Positions 1 to 9,052 of a DNA stretch of 34,086 nt are shown here, one piece after another (within the stretch, counting starts at the first letter, position 1; every line of letters begins with the position of its first letter). The notes under the pieces are model-generated. The model was given only the letters and a program-made list of their open reading frames with translations, was not told the DNA's origin and did not search any database. The DNA lies in NCBI GenBank assembly GCA_014860585.1, contig JACZJL010000179.1:1-34086 (forward strand), written 5' to 3'. The position numbers were made by a program, and so were the translations under genes. This stretch comes from Bacteroidales bacterium. Its GTDB lineage: Bacteria; Bacteroidota; Bacteroidia; Bacteroidales; 4484-276.

Positions 1-128
1 TTATTAACTTTAAGGCAACAAGTTATGAACAATGAGCTAAAAAAATTTGATTTTCAAAAATTCCACTAACATCCTTGTTCATAAGACGTTAATAAATCAT
101 CCCAAAATTTGATTTTTTCAAAAAGTTA
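1..128. other. AT-rich region with four inverted TTATKAAC octamers (DnaA-box-like)
   Basis: Seen directly: TTATTAAC at 1-8 and TTATGAAC at 23-30 on the plus strand, and the same octamers on the minus strand at 77-84 (GTTCATAA) and 88-95 (GTTAATAA). The TTATGAACAA decamer at 23-32 is exactly inverted at 75-84. AT-rich near-repeats (AATTTGATTTT followed by CAAAAA) occur at about 44-60 and 106-125. TTATGAACA matches 7 of 9 bases of the standard DnaA box TTATCCACA. This could be part of a replication origin or an operator region; the left edge of the window cuts it off, so neither can be settled here. No coding sequence is evident in it. Confidence 0.35.
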
Positions 129-159
129 TGCGTTGACCCTGCGTTCATTGGAGAAACGG

Positions 160-187
160 GTTTACGTGTGGTTTAATATTCGTAAAC
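160..187. promoter_or_regulatory. Inverted repeat upstream of the ABC transporter gene
   Basis: GTTTACG at 160-166 and CGTAAAC at 181-187 are perfect 7-bp inverted arms separated by 14 bp, ending 23 bp before the ABC transporter start codon. The right arm overlaps TAAACTTG (183-190), a one-mismatch version of the Bacteroidota -7 element TAnnTTTG. An operator overlapping the promoter is a reasonable inference; no specific regulator can be named. Confidence 0.35.
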
Positions 188-210
188 TTGCAAATTGAAA
201 AATTTACGAT

Positions 211-2031
211 ATGACCAGACTGGCTCAGATTTTTAAATACATTAGTAAATACTGGGGTTTTGCAGCACTCAACGTGTTGTTCAATATCCTTTCGGTGGTT
301 TTCAGCCTTTTTTCACTAACCATGATCATTCCTTTCCTGCAACTGCTTTTTGATAAGACAAAATTGGTGCGCGAAGCCCCTGAGTTAGCCTGGAACACTG
401 ATTCTATTGTCGCGTATTTCAACTACCTGATCAGCGATATTATTATCCAAAAAGGGGAGGTTAACGCTTTATTGTTCATCTCACTTATGGTTGTTATCCT
501 GTTTTTTGTAAAAAATCTTTTCCGCTATATGGCCATGTTTTACCTGGCTCCGCTGCGAAATGGTGTTGTTGAGGATATTCGCAATGACATTTATCGCCGG
601 ATACTTATTCTTCCATTGGCCTATTTTTCGGAGCAGCGCAAGGGGGATATCATGTCGCGTATCACCAACGATGTTACCAACGTGGAATGGTCAATCATGC
701 AATCTCTCGAAATGCTTTTCCGAGAGCCGCTTTCTATCATCGTTTTCCTTGTCACCCTCATCGTGATCAGTCCAACCTTGACTTTTTTTGTTATCATACT
801 TTTACCTGTCACCGCTTTCCTTATAGCACAGATTGGCAAAAGCCTGAAGCGAACTTCCACTAAGGGACAGACAAAATTAGGGGTAATCCTTTCGATTGTT
901 GAAGAAACTATTTCAGGATTACGGATTATCAAAGGTTTCAATGCCATTGAAACCGCAGATCAGAAATTTAAAGAACAAAACTCCAGCCTTACACGGATTA
1001 TGAACCGCCTTTACCGCAAAAGGGACCTGGCATCGCCACTGAGCGAGTTTCTCAGCACGTTGGTACTTGTTGTAATACTCTGGTACGGCGGGCAATTGGT
1101 GCTTAATGACAGTTCTTCGCTCGAACCGACTGTTTTCATATTTTACGTGGTGGTCTTTTCTCAACTCATTGTTCCTGTAAAAGCCTTCACTGTGGCATAC
1201 TACAACGTGCAAAAGGGCGTGGCATCAGCCGACCGCATCAATGAAATTATAACTGCCGAGGAGATCATCGAAGAAAAACCAAATGCGATTGAGACCAATG
1301 AATTCAATGATCTTATCGAATACCGAAATGTCAATTTTGCTTATGGACAGGAACCTGTATTAAAAGATATCAACCTCCGGATTGAAAAAGGGAAAATGAT
1401 CGCTTTGGTAGGAGCATCGGGAAGCGGTAAATCCACATTGGTTGACCTGCTTCCCCGTTTTTACGATTGCACTTCAGGGGAAATCCGGATTGATAACATT
1501 CCCATTAAGGATTTACGAATTAGCAATCTACGCGGCTTGATGGGTATTGTAACCCAGGAAACCATTCTGTTTAATGACACGGTTTTCAATAATATCGCTT
1601 TTGGCATGAGTAACATGAGCGAAGAAATGGTAATCGCCGCTGCCAAAATTGCCAACGCACATGAATTTATCGAAAGAATGCCTGAAGGTTATCAAACCAA
1701 TATCGGCGACCGTGGGGTAAAACTCTCAGGAGGTCAGAAACAGCGTATCAGTATCGCGCGTGCTGTGCTCAAAAACCCTCCCATCATGATCCTTGACGAA
1801 GCTACCTCCGCCCTCGACACCGAATCGGAAAGACTGGTTCAGGATGCTTTGCTCAAATTGATGCAAAACCGGACTTCGGTTGTGATTGCCCACCGCTTAT
1901 CAACCATTCAGTTTGCAGATGAAATTGTCGTGCTTGACCATGGACTGATTGTAGAAAGAGGTTCGCATAAAGAACTGGTAACAAAAGAAGGAATTTACAA
2001 AAAACTATGCGACATGCAGTCGTTCCGGTAA
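211..2031 (+). CDS. ABC exporter, fused permease and ATPase (MsbA-type)
   Basis: A half-transporter of 606 residues that should dimerise in the inner membrane and export a lipid or other hydrophobic substrate using ATP. The N-terminal ~330 residues hold six hydrophobic segments (type 1 ABC exporter fold). The C-terminal nucleotide-binding domain is complete: Walker A GASGSGKST near residues 401-409, signature LSGGQ near 505, Walker B ILDEATSALD with D529/E530, and H-loop His561. Length is normal for MsbA-like exporters. The ATG is preceded by an inverted repeat and a weak -7 element. The next gene starts 43 bp downstream but has its own -7 element. Lipid A or phospholipid flipping is the family's best-known role, but many Bacteroidota carry several paralogues, so the substrate is unassigned. 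Confidence 0.93.
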   Translation: MTRLAQIFKYISKYWGFAALNVLFNILSVVFSLFSLTMIIPFLQLLFDKTKLVREAPELAWNTDSIVAYFNYLISDIIIQKGEVNALLFISLMVVILFFVKNLFRYMAMFYLAPLRNGVVEDIRNDIYRRILILPLAYFSEQRKGDIMSRITNDVTNVEWSIMQSLEMLFREPLSIIVFLVTLIVISPTLTFFVIILLPVTAFLIAQIGKSLKRTSTKGQTKLGVILSIVEETISGLRIIKGFNAIETADQKFKEQNSSLTRIMNRLYRKRDLASPLSEFLSTLVLVVILWYGGQLVLNDSSSLEPTVFIFYVVVFSQLIVPVKAFTVAYYNVQKGVASADRINEIITAEEIIEEKPNAIETNEFNDLIEYRNVNFAYGQEPVLKDINLRIEKGKMIALVGASGSGKSTLVDLLPRFYDCTSGEIRIDNIPIKDLRISNLRGLMGIVTQETILFNDTVFNNIAFGMSNMSEEMVIAAAKIANAHEFIERMPEGYQTNIGDRGVKLSGGQKQRISIARAVLKNPPIMILDEATSALDTESERLVQDALLKLMQNRTSVVIAHRLSTIQFADEIVVLDHGLIVERGSHKELVTKEGIYKKLCDMQSFR

Positions 2032-2044
2032 AAGCCAAGTGAAT

Positions 2045-2052
2045 TATTTTTG
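2045..2052 (+). promoter_or_regulatory. Candidate -7 promoter element for the receiver/PEP-synthase-like gene
   Basis: TATTTTTG matches the Bacteroidota -7 consensus TAnnTTTG and lies 22 bp before the ATG at 2075, inside the short gap after the ABC transporter. A clear TTG -33 element is not visible at the usual distance, so this is a moderate call. Confidence 0.4.
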
Positions 2053-2074
2053 CAAAAAAATATAACCGCAATTT

Positions 2075-5059
2075 ATGCTAAATCCAAGCCTGATCACCAA
2101 GAAATCTCCATTGTATTCGAGGAAATACGTCTATTCGGAGACACCATTCAACACGCTGATGCGAAAGCGTATTTATCATGTGCTTTTAATTGCCAGCAAA
2201 TACGATACTTTTATACTTGAAGATGACGGTCGCATTGACGAGCAGATTTTTAATGAATATGTATCGCTAAACTTAAGATATCCTCCACAATTTATCCAGG
2301 CCAATTCCAACGAAGAAGCGCTCGAAATCCTTGAAAACGAAAATATTGACCTGATCATTTGTATGTCGAGTACGTTTGAAGAGCAAATGGTGAAGGAAAT
2401 TAAACTCAGAAAACCTAAAATACCCGTAGTCTTACTGACCCCTTTTTCGCGTGAAATTTCCATTAAACTTGATACAGGTAACCTGGGTGGTGTTGATTAT
2501 GTATTCAGTTGGCTTGGAAATGCTGACATACTGCTGGCGATCATCAAACTCATCGAAGATAAGATGAATGCAGATCATGACATCATGCAGGTTGGGGTTC
2601 AGGTGATTCTGCTGGTTGAGGATTCTGTCAGGTTTTATTCTTCCTATTTGCCCAACATTTATAAAATCATTTTCAAGCAGTCGAAATCGTTCATGACCGA
2701 GGGACTCAACGAGCATCAGAAAATGTTGCGTATGCGAGGGAGGCCAAAAATATTACTGGCAACAACATACGAAGAAGCTGATTTTCTTTTTCATAAATAC
2801 AAAAATAATTTTCTCGGTGTTATTACCGACATGACCTATACACGCGGCGGAGTGCACGATAAAGACGCCGGGTATCATTTTTGCGAAATGGTTAAGGCCG
2901 AAGACAAGTATATGCCCATCCTTTTGCAGTCGTCGGATATGGGCATTAAACAAATTGCCAAAAAACTCAAGGTAGGCTATATCAACAAAAATTCACCATC
3001 ACTCTCCCTGCAACTTCGTGATTTTATCTCCGAGTTTTTTGCTTTTGGTGATTTTGTGTTTGTTGACCCGGAAACAAACCAGGAAGTGATCAGGGCTAAG
3101 GATTTAAAAAATCTTCAGGAGATTTTATTTGATATCCCCGACAGTTCTTTCCTATATCACATCAGCCGGAATCATATCTCCAAGTGGCTCAAAGCAAGAG
3201 CATTGTTCCCGCTCGCAGACCTTTTCAAGCAGTTTCAGCCCGAGGACTTTTCCAACCTTGACGAAATCCGGAGATACCTTTACGATGCCATTTCAAAATT
3301 CAGAATGTACAAGGGAAGGGGTGTAATTGCTGATTTTCACCGCGACAGGTTTGATGAGTACCAGACTTTTACCCGCATCGGTGAAGGCTCTATCGGTGGA
3401 AAAGCCCGTGGCCTGGCTTTTCTCGACTCACTGATCAAACGAAACCACCTCATCGATCTTTATGATAACATCATTATCACCATCCCCCGGACGGTGGTGC
3501 TGGGGACTGATGTTTTTGATGATTTCATGGAGGAAAACAGGCTTTATGAGATAGCCCTATCCGGGAAATCCGACCAGGAAATATTGGATAGATTTGTAAA
3601 GGCAAGACTTCCTTTCCGTATTCATGAAGACCTCTATACTTTTATTTCGATCACCAAAAATCCGATTGCCATCCGTTCTTCAAGTTTGCTCGAAGATTCC
3701 CATTACCAGCCATTTGCTGGTATTTACTCAACCTACATGATCCCCAATATTGTGGACGACGAACGGTTGATGATTGAAAAACTAAGTATTGCCATTAAAA
3801 GCGTTTATGCTTCGGCTTTTTATAAAGACAGCAAAGCATACATGACAGCAACGCTTAATGTGATTGATGAAGAAAAAATGGGTATTGTCCTACAGGAAGT
3901 ATGTGGAAGCCAGTATGGAACCCGGTTTTATCCTACGATTTCCGGAGTAGCCAGATCGGTAAATTTTTATCCCATTGAGCCTGAACAACCGGAAGACGGC
4001 ATTGTAAATGTTGCCTTCGGATTGGGGAAATATATTGTTGAAGGAGGAAACACCTTGCGCTTTTCGCCGAAATACCCGAAAAAGTTACTTCAACTCGCCT
4101 CCCCAAAAATGGCACTGAGCGACACGCAGCCAACCTTCTTTGCCCTTGATCTGAAACCTGAAAGTTTTAAACCATCTACCGATGATGCTGTGAACATGCT
4201 CAATCTTAAAATCAGCGAAGCTGAAAAAGACAATTCTCTGAGATGGGTAGCATCAACATTTGACTACAATAACAACATCATCCGCGATGGGGTGAATTAC
4301 CCGGGTAAGAAGATAATCACTTTTGCCAATATACTGAAAAATAATGTATTTCCGCTTGCCGAAATTGTTCAGCAGTTGCTCGAAATCGGCTCACGCGAAA
4401 TGAATAAAGGTATTGAGATCGAATTTGCTGTAGATCTGAATGTGAAAAAAGATCACCCGGTCATTTTCTATCCATTACAGATCAGGCCTATTGTTGAAAC
4501 GAAAGAGGTGCTGGGCGAAGACCTTGACCTGATTGATCCTGAAAAGACCATTATCAAAGCCTATCATGCACTTGGAAATGGTAAAATTGACAGCATCAAA
4601 GATTTCATTTTTGTAAAGCCCGAATCTTTTGATCCGTCGAAAACAAAAGAAATTGCGATGATGGTTGGCGATCTCAACGATAAATTCCTTGCTGATGGAT
4701 CAAATTATGTTCTTGTGGGACCAGGTCGTTGGGGCTCAACCGATCCCTGGCTCGGAATACCGGTAAAGTGGCCGCAAATATCCGCAGCAAGGCTCATTGT
4801 GGAATCCGGACTGAAACACTACCGGATTGACCCAAGCCAGGGAACTCACTTTTTTCAGAACCTGACTTCATTCAGGGTTGGCTACTTTACCATCAATCCT
4901 TTTATCAATGATGGTCATTTTGACCTTGAGTACCTCGGGAAATTTACCCCATTCTTTGAGAATGAATTCATTAAGCATATCCAGTTTGAAAAACCAATCC
5001 GTGTAAAAATTGACGGTAAAAAGAAAATCGGGGTGATCATGAAAATGGACGAGCAATAA
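2075..5059 (+). CDS. Two receiver-like domains fused to a PEP-synthase-type nucleotide-binding domain
   Basis: A 994-residue cytoplasmic protein. Residues ~33-160 look like a degenerate receiver domain. Residues ~175-320 look like a receiver with the acidic pair E182/D183, a candidate phosphoacceptor D252, a conserved Ser near 287 and K305. From ~430 the protein resembles the PEP synthase/pyruvate phosphate dikinase N-terminal (ATP-grasp) domain: GGKARGL at 441-447, IAIRSSSLLED around 531-541, and a QIRP motif near residue 810. The swivelling phosphohistidine domain and PEP-binding TIM barrel of true PEP synthase are absent; a distinct C-terminal segment with the motif GPGRWGSTDPW replaces them. 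It is therefore unlikely to be an ordinary PEP synthase. A phosphotransfer or regulatory role is inference. Transcription ends at the terminator at 5091-5117. Confidence 0.8.
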   Translation: MLNPSLITKKSPLYSRKYVYSETPFNTLMRKRIYHVLLIASKYDTFILEDDGRIDEQIFNEYVSLNLRYPPQFIQANSNEEALEILENENIDLIICMSSTFEEQMVKEIKLRKPKIPVVLLTPFSREISIKLDTGNLGGVDYVFSWLGNADILLAIIKLIEDKMNADHDIMQVGVQVILLVEDSVRFYSSYLPNIYKIIFKQSKSFMTEGLNEHQKMLRMRGRPKILLATTYEEADFLFHKYKNNFLGVITDMTYTRGGVHDKDAGYHFCEMVKAEDKYMPILLQSSDMGIKQIAKKLKVGYINKNSPSLSLQLRDFISEFFAFGDFVFVDPETNQEVIRAKDLKNLQEILFDIPDSSFLYHISRNHISKWLKARALFPLADLFKQFQPEDFSNLDEIRRYLYDAISKFRMYKGRGVIADFHRDRFDEYQTFTRIGEGSIGGKARGLAFLDSLIKRNHLIDLYDNIIITIPRTVVLGTDVFDDFMEENRLYEIALSGKSDQEILDRFVKARLPFRIHEDLYTFISITKNPIAIRSSSLLEDSHYQPFAGIYSTYMIPNIVDDERLMIEKLSIAIKSVYASAFYKDSKAYMTATLNVIDEEKMGIVLQEVCGSQYGTRFYPTISGVARSVNFYPIEPEQPEDGIVNVAFGLGKYIVEGGNTLRFSPKYPKKLLQLASPKMALSDTQPTFFALDLKPESFKPSTDDAVNMLNLKISEAEKDNSLRWVASTFDYNNNIIRDGVNYPGKKIITFANILKNNVFPLAEIVQQLLEIGSREMNKGIEIEFAVDLNVKKDHPVIFYPLQIRPIVETKEVLGEDLDLIDPEKTIIKAYHALGNGKIDSIKDFIFVKPESFDPSKTKEIAMMVGDLNDKFLADGSNYVLVGPGRWGSTDPWLGIPVKWPQISAARLIVESGLKHYRIDPSQGTHFFQNLTSFRVGYFTINPFINDGHFDLEYLGKFTPFFENEFIKHIQFEKPIRVKIDGKKKIGVIMKMDEQ

Positions 5060-5090
5060 TTAGCTATAGAAAAGTTTTAGAACAAAAAAA

Positions 5091-5117
5091 CTGCCGGTAT
5101 TTACCGGCAGTTTTTTT
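5091..5117 (+). terminator. Intrinsic terminator, probably bidirectional
   Basis: CTGCCGGTA at 5091-5099 pairs with TACCGGCAG at 5102-5110, followed by seven T (5111-5117). The stem is preceded by seven A (5084-5090), so the same hairpin also has a U-tract when read leftward. It lies 31 bp after the stop codon of the receiver/PEP-synthase-like gene and clearly ends that transcript. It could also stop leftward transcripts from the PKD-protein operon. Confidence 0.93.
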
Positions 5118-5156
5118 AACCATTGAATAAAATCTGGAATTAGCAACACAAGAGCG

Positions 5157-5342
5157 ATGAGCAGTGGAAATGAGTTTACAAGTTGTTCAGCATAATGAGA
5201 TGTTGGATGGGCCCTTCGCAAAATCAAAAACCCGAATGAATTAGAAAAGTATAAGCAATTCAGAAAAATCAGCGAAGTTCAAGTGATTAAGTATGATAAA
5301 CGGGAAAACCTCACGAAGGAAACCCAACCAACTAAAAGTTGA
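5157..5342 (+). pseudogene. Possible remnant of a small unidentified gene
   Basis: One frame reads ATG at 5157, twelve codons, two consecutive stops (TAA TGA at 5193-5198), then 47 open codons to a TGA at 5340-5342. The second part is Lys/Glu-rich and looks like a soluble protein's C-terminus (it contains NELEKYKQFRKISEVQVIKY). It has no in-frame ATG after the stops. It may be a decayed gene of the toxin/antitoxin size class, or chance. I do not recognise a family. Confidence 0.2.
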
Positions 5343-5424
5343 ATAATTACAAACAGTCATCGCTTCAACTTATTAAACAAGCAGTTACAGATCAGCACTA
5401 AAAGAACGAGTTTGAAGAAACAGT

Positions 5425-5523
5425 ATGTCTAACCCAGATTTCTTCGAAGAAGACTCATTTTTTGGGATTGGTTGCCTGACATTGAATGAAATGGAGAATT
5501 TATTTTATGAACTTTACGGATGA
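5425..5523 (+). CDS. Very short acidic open frame, doubtful
   Basis: ATG at 5425 opens a 32-residue frame beginning MSNPDFFEEDSFFGIG and ending in FYELYG. It is acidic and protein-like, but it overlaps the 3' end of the convergent PKD-protein gene by 24 bp and has no visible promoter. It could be the tail of a lost gene, with an in-frame stop four codons before the ATG. Listed only because the gap is otherwise empty. Confidence 0.13.
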   Translation: MSNPDFFEEDSFFGIGCLTLNEMENLFYELYG

Positions 5524-8500
5524 GCCAAGGCCGGATTTCAAATCCCTCAACCGAAGAAAATAGACCCCTGGTTTTAATTGGTTAGCGGGCAGTTCGAACT
5601 GATTCAGGCCAGATTTTATAACTAGTTTCCGGCGTAAAATAGTCTGCCCCGAAATGTTGGTAATCAGTAATTCTGCAGGAAAATCAGTAGTTTGAAAAAT
5701 TTCTACAAAAAACTTCTCCAACACCGGGTTGGGAAAAACTCGAACAGAGATTACATCATTTACCGGATCTTCTGTTACCGGTGTTGAACCGGCATCGAAT
5801 ATTTCTATTTCGATATCCTTTACCACGGGATTCGTCTCAGTAATTGTCACCATCAACTTTTCACAAACTTTTCCTGCTGATTCGGCAGCAAGATAATATG
5901 TCCCAAATGGGAGTTCATCAAATCCAAAGTCTCCGGAACTTCCTGTGAATGTATAATTGATAGGCTGAAGTTGTTCATCGAAAAGTAAAACTGCTGTATT
6001 GAAAGCCGGTACTATTTGGTCGTGAGTAAAGGATTGATATATCACCGAACCTGCAATTGATCCGATTCCTTGCTGCATTAATGGTAAAATACCAAGGTGA
6101 ATGTCGAGATGATAATGGTTAGAATCGGAGACAAAGCAATATTCAGCATTCTGCCAGGTAAGTTCATTACCAAAATAAGTCGGGAAATACTTTTGAAAGT
6201 TAGATGAACCACTTGTCAACTGTGCTTTGATCAGGTAATGATCACTTAGCAAATAAAGTGCGCTGTAATAGCCGTATTCAGTGAATTGAGCCGTGTCGAG
6301 CGGAATGACCATATTATTGCGGTAACGGTAAAGCATTATTTCTGCTGTATCTCCGGTTGGCGCCGGGTTGTTGATTGGGAAATTCCCCGAAAAAATAAAA
6401 CCGCCGATATGGAAATACTCAGGGGATATGAATTCCATTGTTTTTGTGTCTGAACATGATGCGCCGAAAGGATTGTTCCGGATTACATTTAAAGTAACCT
6501 GATAAGTTCCTGCCCCGTCATACTGATGCGAGGGATGCTGAACTGTTGAAGTTGAGCCATCGCCGAAATCCCAGAGCCATTCATCAGGCTGTCCTGCTGA
6601 AAGGTCTTTAAAATGAATAAAATTGGGCATATTTATCCCCGAATCGGGAATTGCAATAAAATCAGCGTAACACTCGGGCATTGGTGCAAACACATAGATC
6701 TGCCTGGAAAATGTATGGTTACACCAAACCAGCGAATCAGTGTGTGATACAGAAAGGGTAACTGTGTAAAACCCACTGTCCGCAAAAGCATGAGTAGGAT
6801 GTTGAAGCAAGGATGTGGCGCCGTCGCCAAAATCCCATTCCCATGTATTCATATTTCCCTGCGAAAGATCATTAAACTGGATGATGAGTGATTGATCCTG
6901 CGCTGGCAGAAAGTCAAAATTGGCTTCACACATGGGTTCAAATTCGATCGTGATCTCTTTACAGAATTGATGATTACAACTACCTGTATAATCCGATACA
7001 TCAAGGCAAACATCAAAATTGCCACCATCAGAAAATGAATGTACCGGATTTTTTAGCGTCGAACTGTTTCCATCATCAAAATTCCAATTTCGGTTAACAA
7101 TTTCTCCTGATGAGAGATCTGCAAAGCGAACAACAAGAGGATTGTAGAGGGAGTGTAGTTCGATAAAATCAGAAATGCAAAAAGGCTCAGTGCTGATTTC
7201 AATAGTTTGCCAAAACTGGTCAGTTAAACCAGAATCCAAATCAAAGACGTGCAGACAGACCCAAAAACTTCCTTCCGAAGCATAAATGTGCTGAGGACAG
7301 CTTTCAAAAGAATAGGCTCCATCGCCAAAACTCCAGATTTTTATTTCATGTTTTCCCAGGGTTTGGTTGACAAACTGAACAGAAAAGGGGTTTTCAGGAA
7401 AAATGAACGGTTCAAATCCTGCTTGCAAAGGAACATCAGGAGCAACTGTAATGACATGACAGAAATTGTCAGAGCACCAGCCGAAATTGTCAGTCACAGT
7501 AATACAAACCCTGTAAATGCCAGTACCCTCAAAAATATGGGTCGGATTTTCCTGGGATGAAGTATTACCGTCGCCGAAGTCCCATTCTATTTGCAAAGTA
7601 TCGCCATGTGATGCATTGGTAAAATGATAAATCAGCGGGTTCGTCACATCTGGAGTAAAGGTAAAAAAGGCTTTGCATTCCTGGGTTATGCCTGCATAAA
7701 TTGTTTTGCAGTAACTTTCGGTGAAATTACCGGGTTGATCGCTGATAGTCTGGCACACGGTATAAGTTCCGGGTGTGGCAAAATTATGCGTTGGATGTTT
7801 AAGTTCAGAGGTGCTTCCATCGCCAAAATCCCAAAACCATCTATCCGGATTCCCGGTCGACATATCAATAAATCGCCAGGTTAAGTCATCACCATCCTGG
7901 TTAAAGGCGTTAAAGTGGGGAAGATAATCAGGTTGTAACGACACGGTTTCAATCTGGACGAAACTGCTCTGGCAACTATAGGTTTGATTAGTGGTGGTGA
8001 GTTTTATCGTGTAAATTCCTTCAAGTGAAAAACTATGCACTGGGTTTTGCAGGGTAGAAGTCTGTCCGTCACCAAAATCCCAAAACCAACCCTCAGGATC
8101 ACCAGCTGAAATATCAACAAAATGTAGTGTCATCGGATCAAGTGGATCAGGAAAGGTGAGGAATGAAGCACTGCAATTGCCTACCGGACTGACTTCAATG
8201 CTTTGACAAATTGTATCAGACTGATTCCCTGGCTTCATTGCAACGAGGCACACAGTATAAGTTCCCGGTGTAGAATAATGATAAAGCGGGTTTTGCACTG
8301 CACTTGATCTCCCGTCTCCAAAACTCCATTGCCAGGAAGTTACATTTCCTAAAGATAGATCATAGAATTGAACAGAGGACTGATTACCGGGTATGTTAAA
8401 GTATGTAAAACGTGCCTGAACTAAAGTATCGTCGTTTGAATCAATCGTGTTACAATAAGTATCGTTACAAGTTCCATTGTTGCCGGAAATGGAAAGACAG

Positions 8501-9036
8501 ACTTCATAATGCCCGTCGTCGAGGTAAAAATGTACCGGATCGGGCTCAGTCGAAGTATTTCCATCCCCAAAATCCCAGAGCCATTCATCGATGTTTCCCA
8601 TCGAAGATTGTTTGAAGTTCACTTTGTTGGATTGGGACGGGTCGTAAACCCATATAAAATCCGATCGACAAATGCTTGATTGCTGGCTGTTGCATATGGC
8701 AAAATTTGTCATGAAACTGGTTTGTGCAGGAGTGAATTGAAGCGTATTGGTGATCAATTGATTGGAACAATCAACGGTTGAAACATGAAGAATGCCTTTT
8801 GAAAATGGAAGATCAAAAAGGAAACTGAAATATCCGAACTCATTAGTTATGACTTTATCAAAGAAAAGATAGGGAGGATCCTGGTTTTTAAATTTGAGCG
8901 TTACCTCATGTCCTGCAACCGGATTGCCTGAGCTGATATCTGAAACATAGCCTGAAACGAAGATCCTGGTATCATTGCCTAAAAGAGATAAAGGGAGAAG
9001 TATGATAAGCAGTAAGGCAGAGTACAATAGCTTCAT
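5500..9036 (-). CDS. Giant secreted protein with nine PKD domains and T9SS sorting signal
   Basis: 1178 residues. A signal peptide (about residues 1-20) is followed by a carboxypeptidase-regulatory-like beta domain (~22-105). Nine PKD repeats run from ~115 to ~865, most with the core WDFGDG followed by a P-x-H and a hydrophobic beta strand; repeats 6 and 7 deviate (IWSFGDG, NWNFDDG). Near 990-1085 there is a second carboxypeptidase-regulatory-like domain, and the last ~80 residues form a type A T9SS C-terminal domain (VFPNPVLEKF near its start). It should be exported across the outer membrane and anchored or released at the surface. PKD arrays usually serve adhesion or as spacers for catalytic domains, and no catalytic domain is visible here. 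It is the third gene of the operon led by the ECF sigma factor, 16 bp after the barrel protein. Confidence 0.9.
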   Translation of the reverse strand: MKLLYSALLLIILLPLSLLGNDTRIFVSGYVSDISSGNPVAGHEVTLKFKNQDPPYLFFDKVITNEFGYFSFLFDLPFSKGILHVSTVDCSNQLITNTLQFTPAQTSFMTNFAICNSQQSSICRSDFIWVYDPSQSNKVNFKQSSMGNIDEWLWDFGDGNTSTEPDPVHFYLDDGHYEVCLSISGNNGTCNDTYCNTIDSNDDTLVQARFTYFNIPGNQSSVQFYDLSLGNVTSWQWSFGDGRSSAVQNPLYHYSTPGTYTVCLVAMKPGNQSDTICQSIEVSPVGNCSASFLTFPDPLDPMTLHFVDISAGDPEGWFWDFGDGQTSTLQNPVHSFSLEGIYTIKLTTTNQTYSCQSSFVQIETVSLQPDYLPHFNAFNQDGDDLTWRFIDMSTGNPDRWFWDFGDGSTSELKHPTHNFATPGTYTVCQTISDQPGNFTESYCKTIYAGITQECKAFFTFTPDVTNPLIYHFTNASHGDTLQIEWDFGDGNTSSQENPTHIFEGTGIYRVCITVTDNFGWCSDNFCHVITVAPDVPLQAGFEPFIFPENPFSVQFVNQTLGKHEIKIWSFGDGAYSFESCPQHIYASEGSFWVCLHVFDLDSGLTDQFWQTIEISTEPFCISDFIELHSLYNPLVVRFADLSSGEIVNRNWNFDDGNSSTLKNPVHSFSDGGNFDVCLDVSDYTGSCNHQFCKEITIEFEPMCEANFDFLPAQDQSLIIQFNDLSQGNMNTWEWDFGDGATSLLQHPTHAFADSGFYTVTLSVSHTDSLVWCNHTFSRQIYVFAPMPECYADFIAIPDSGINMPNFIHFKDLSAGQPDEWLWDFGDGSTSTVQHPSHQYDGAGTYQVTLNVIRNNPFGASCSDTKTMEFISPEYFHIGGFIFSGNFPINNPAPTGDTAEIMLYRYRNNMVIPLDTAQFTEYGYYSALYLLSDHYLIKAQLTSGSSNFQKYFPTYFGNELTWQNAEYCFVSDSNHYHLDIHLGILPLMQQGIGSIAGSVIYQSFTHDQIVPAFNTAVLLFDEQLQPINYTFTGSSGDFGFDELPFGTYYLAAESAGKVCEKLMVTITETNPVVKDIEIEIFDAGSTPVTEDPVNDVISVRVFPNPVLEKFFVEIFQTTDFPAELLITNISGQTILRRKLVIKSGLNQFELPANQLKPGVYFLRLRDLKSGLGSSVKFIK

Positions 9037-9052
9037 ATTGAAATCAAAATTA

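Larger units (their letters stand above)
5060..5499. other. Gene-poor gap of about 440 bp
   Basis: Holds the intrinsic terminator at 5091-5117 and then about 380 bp with no complete convincing gene. Two coding-like stretches, listed separately at 5157-5342 and 5425-5523, may be debris of small genes. I see no tRNA, terminal inverted repeats or transposase remnant. Confidence 0.6.

Noticed and set aside
2075-5059. Annotation as phosphoenolpyruvate synthase
   Set aside because: The phosphohistidine swivel and PEP-binding barrel domains required for that reaction are not present, and receiver-like domains are fused at the N-terminus.
6500-8640. DNA repeated about every 230-300 bp (the segment coding for the WDFGDG core)
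   Set aside because: Fully explained as the coding sequence of the nine PKD domains; spacing and reading frame follow protein domains, so it is not a CRISPR array or independent DNA repeat.
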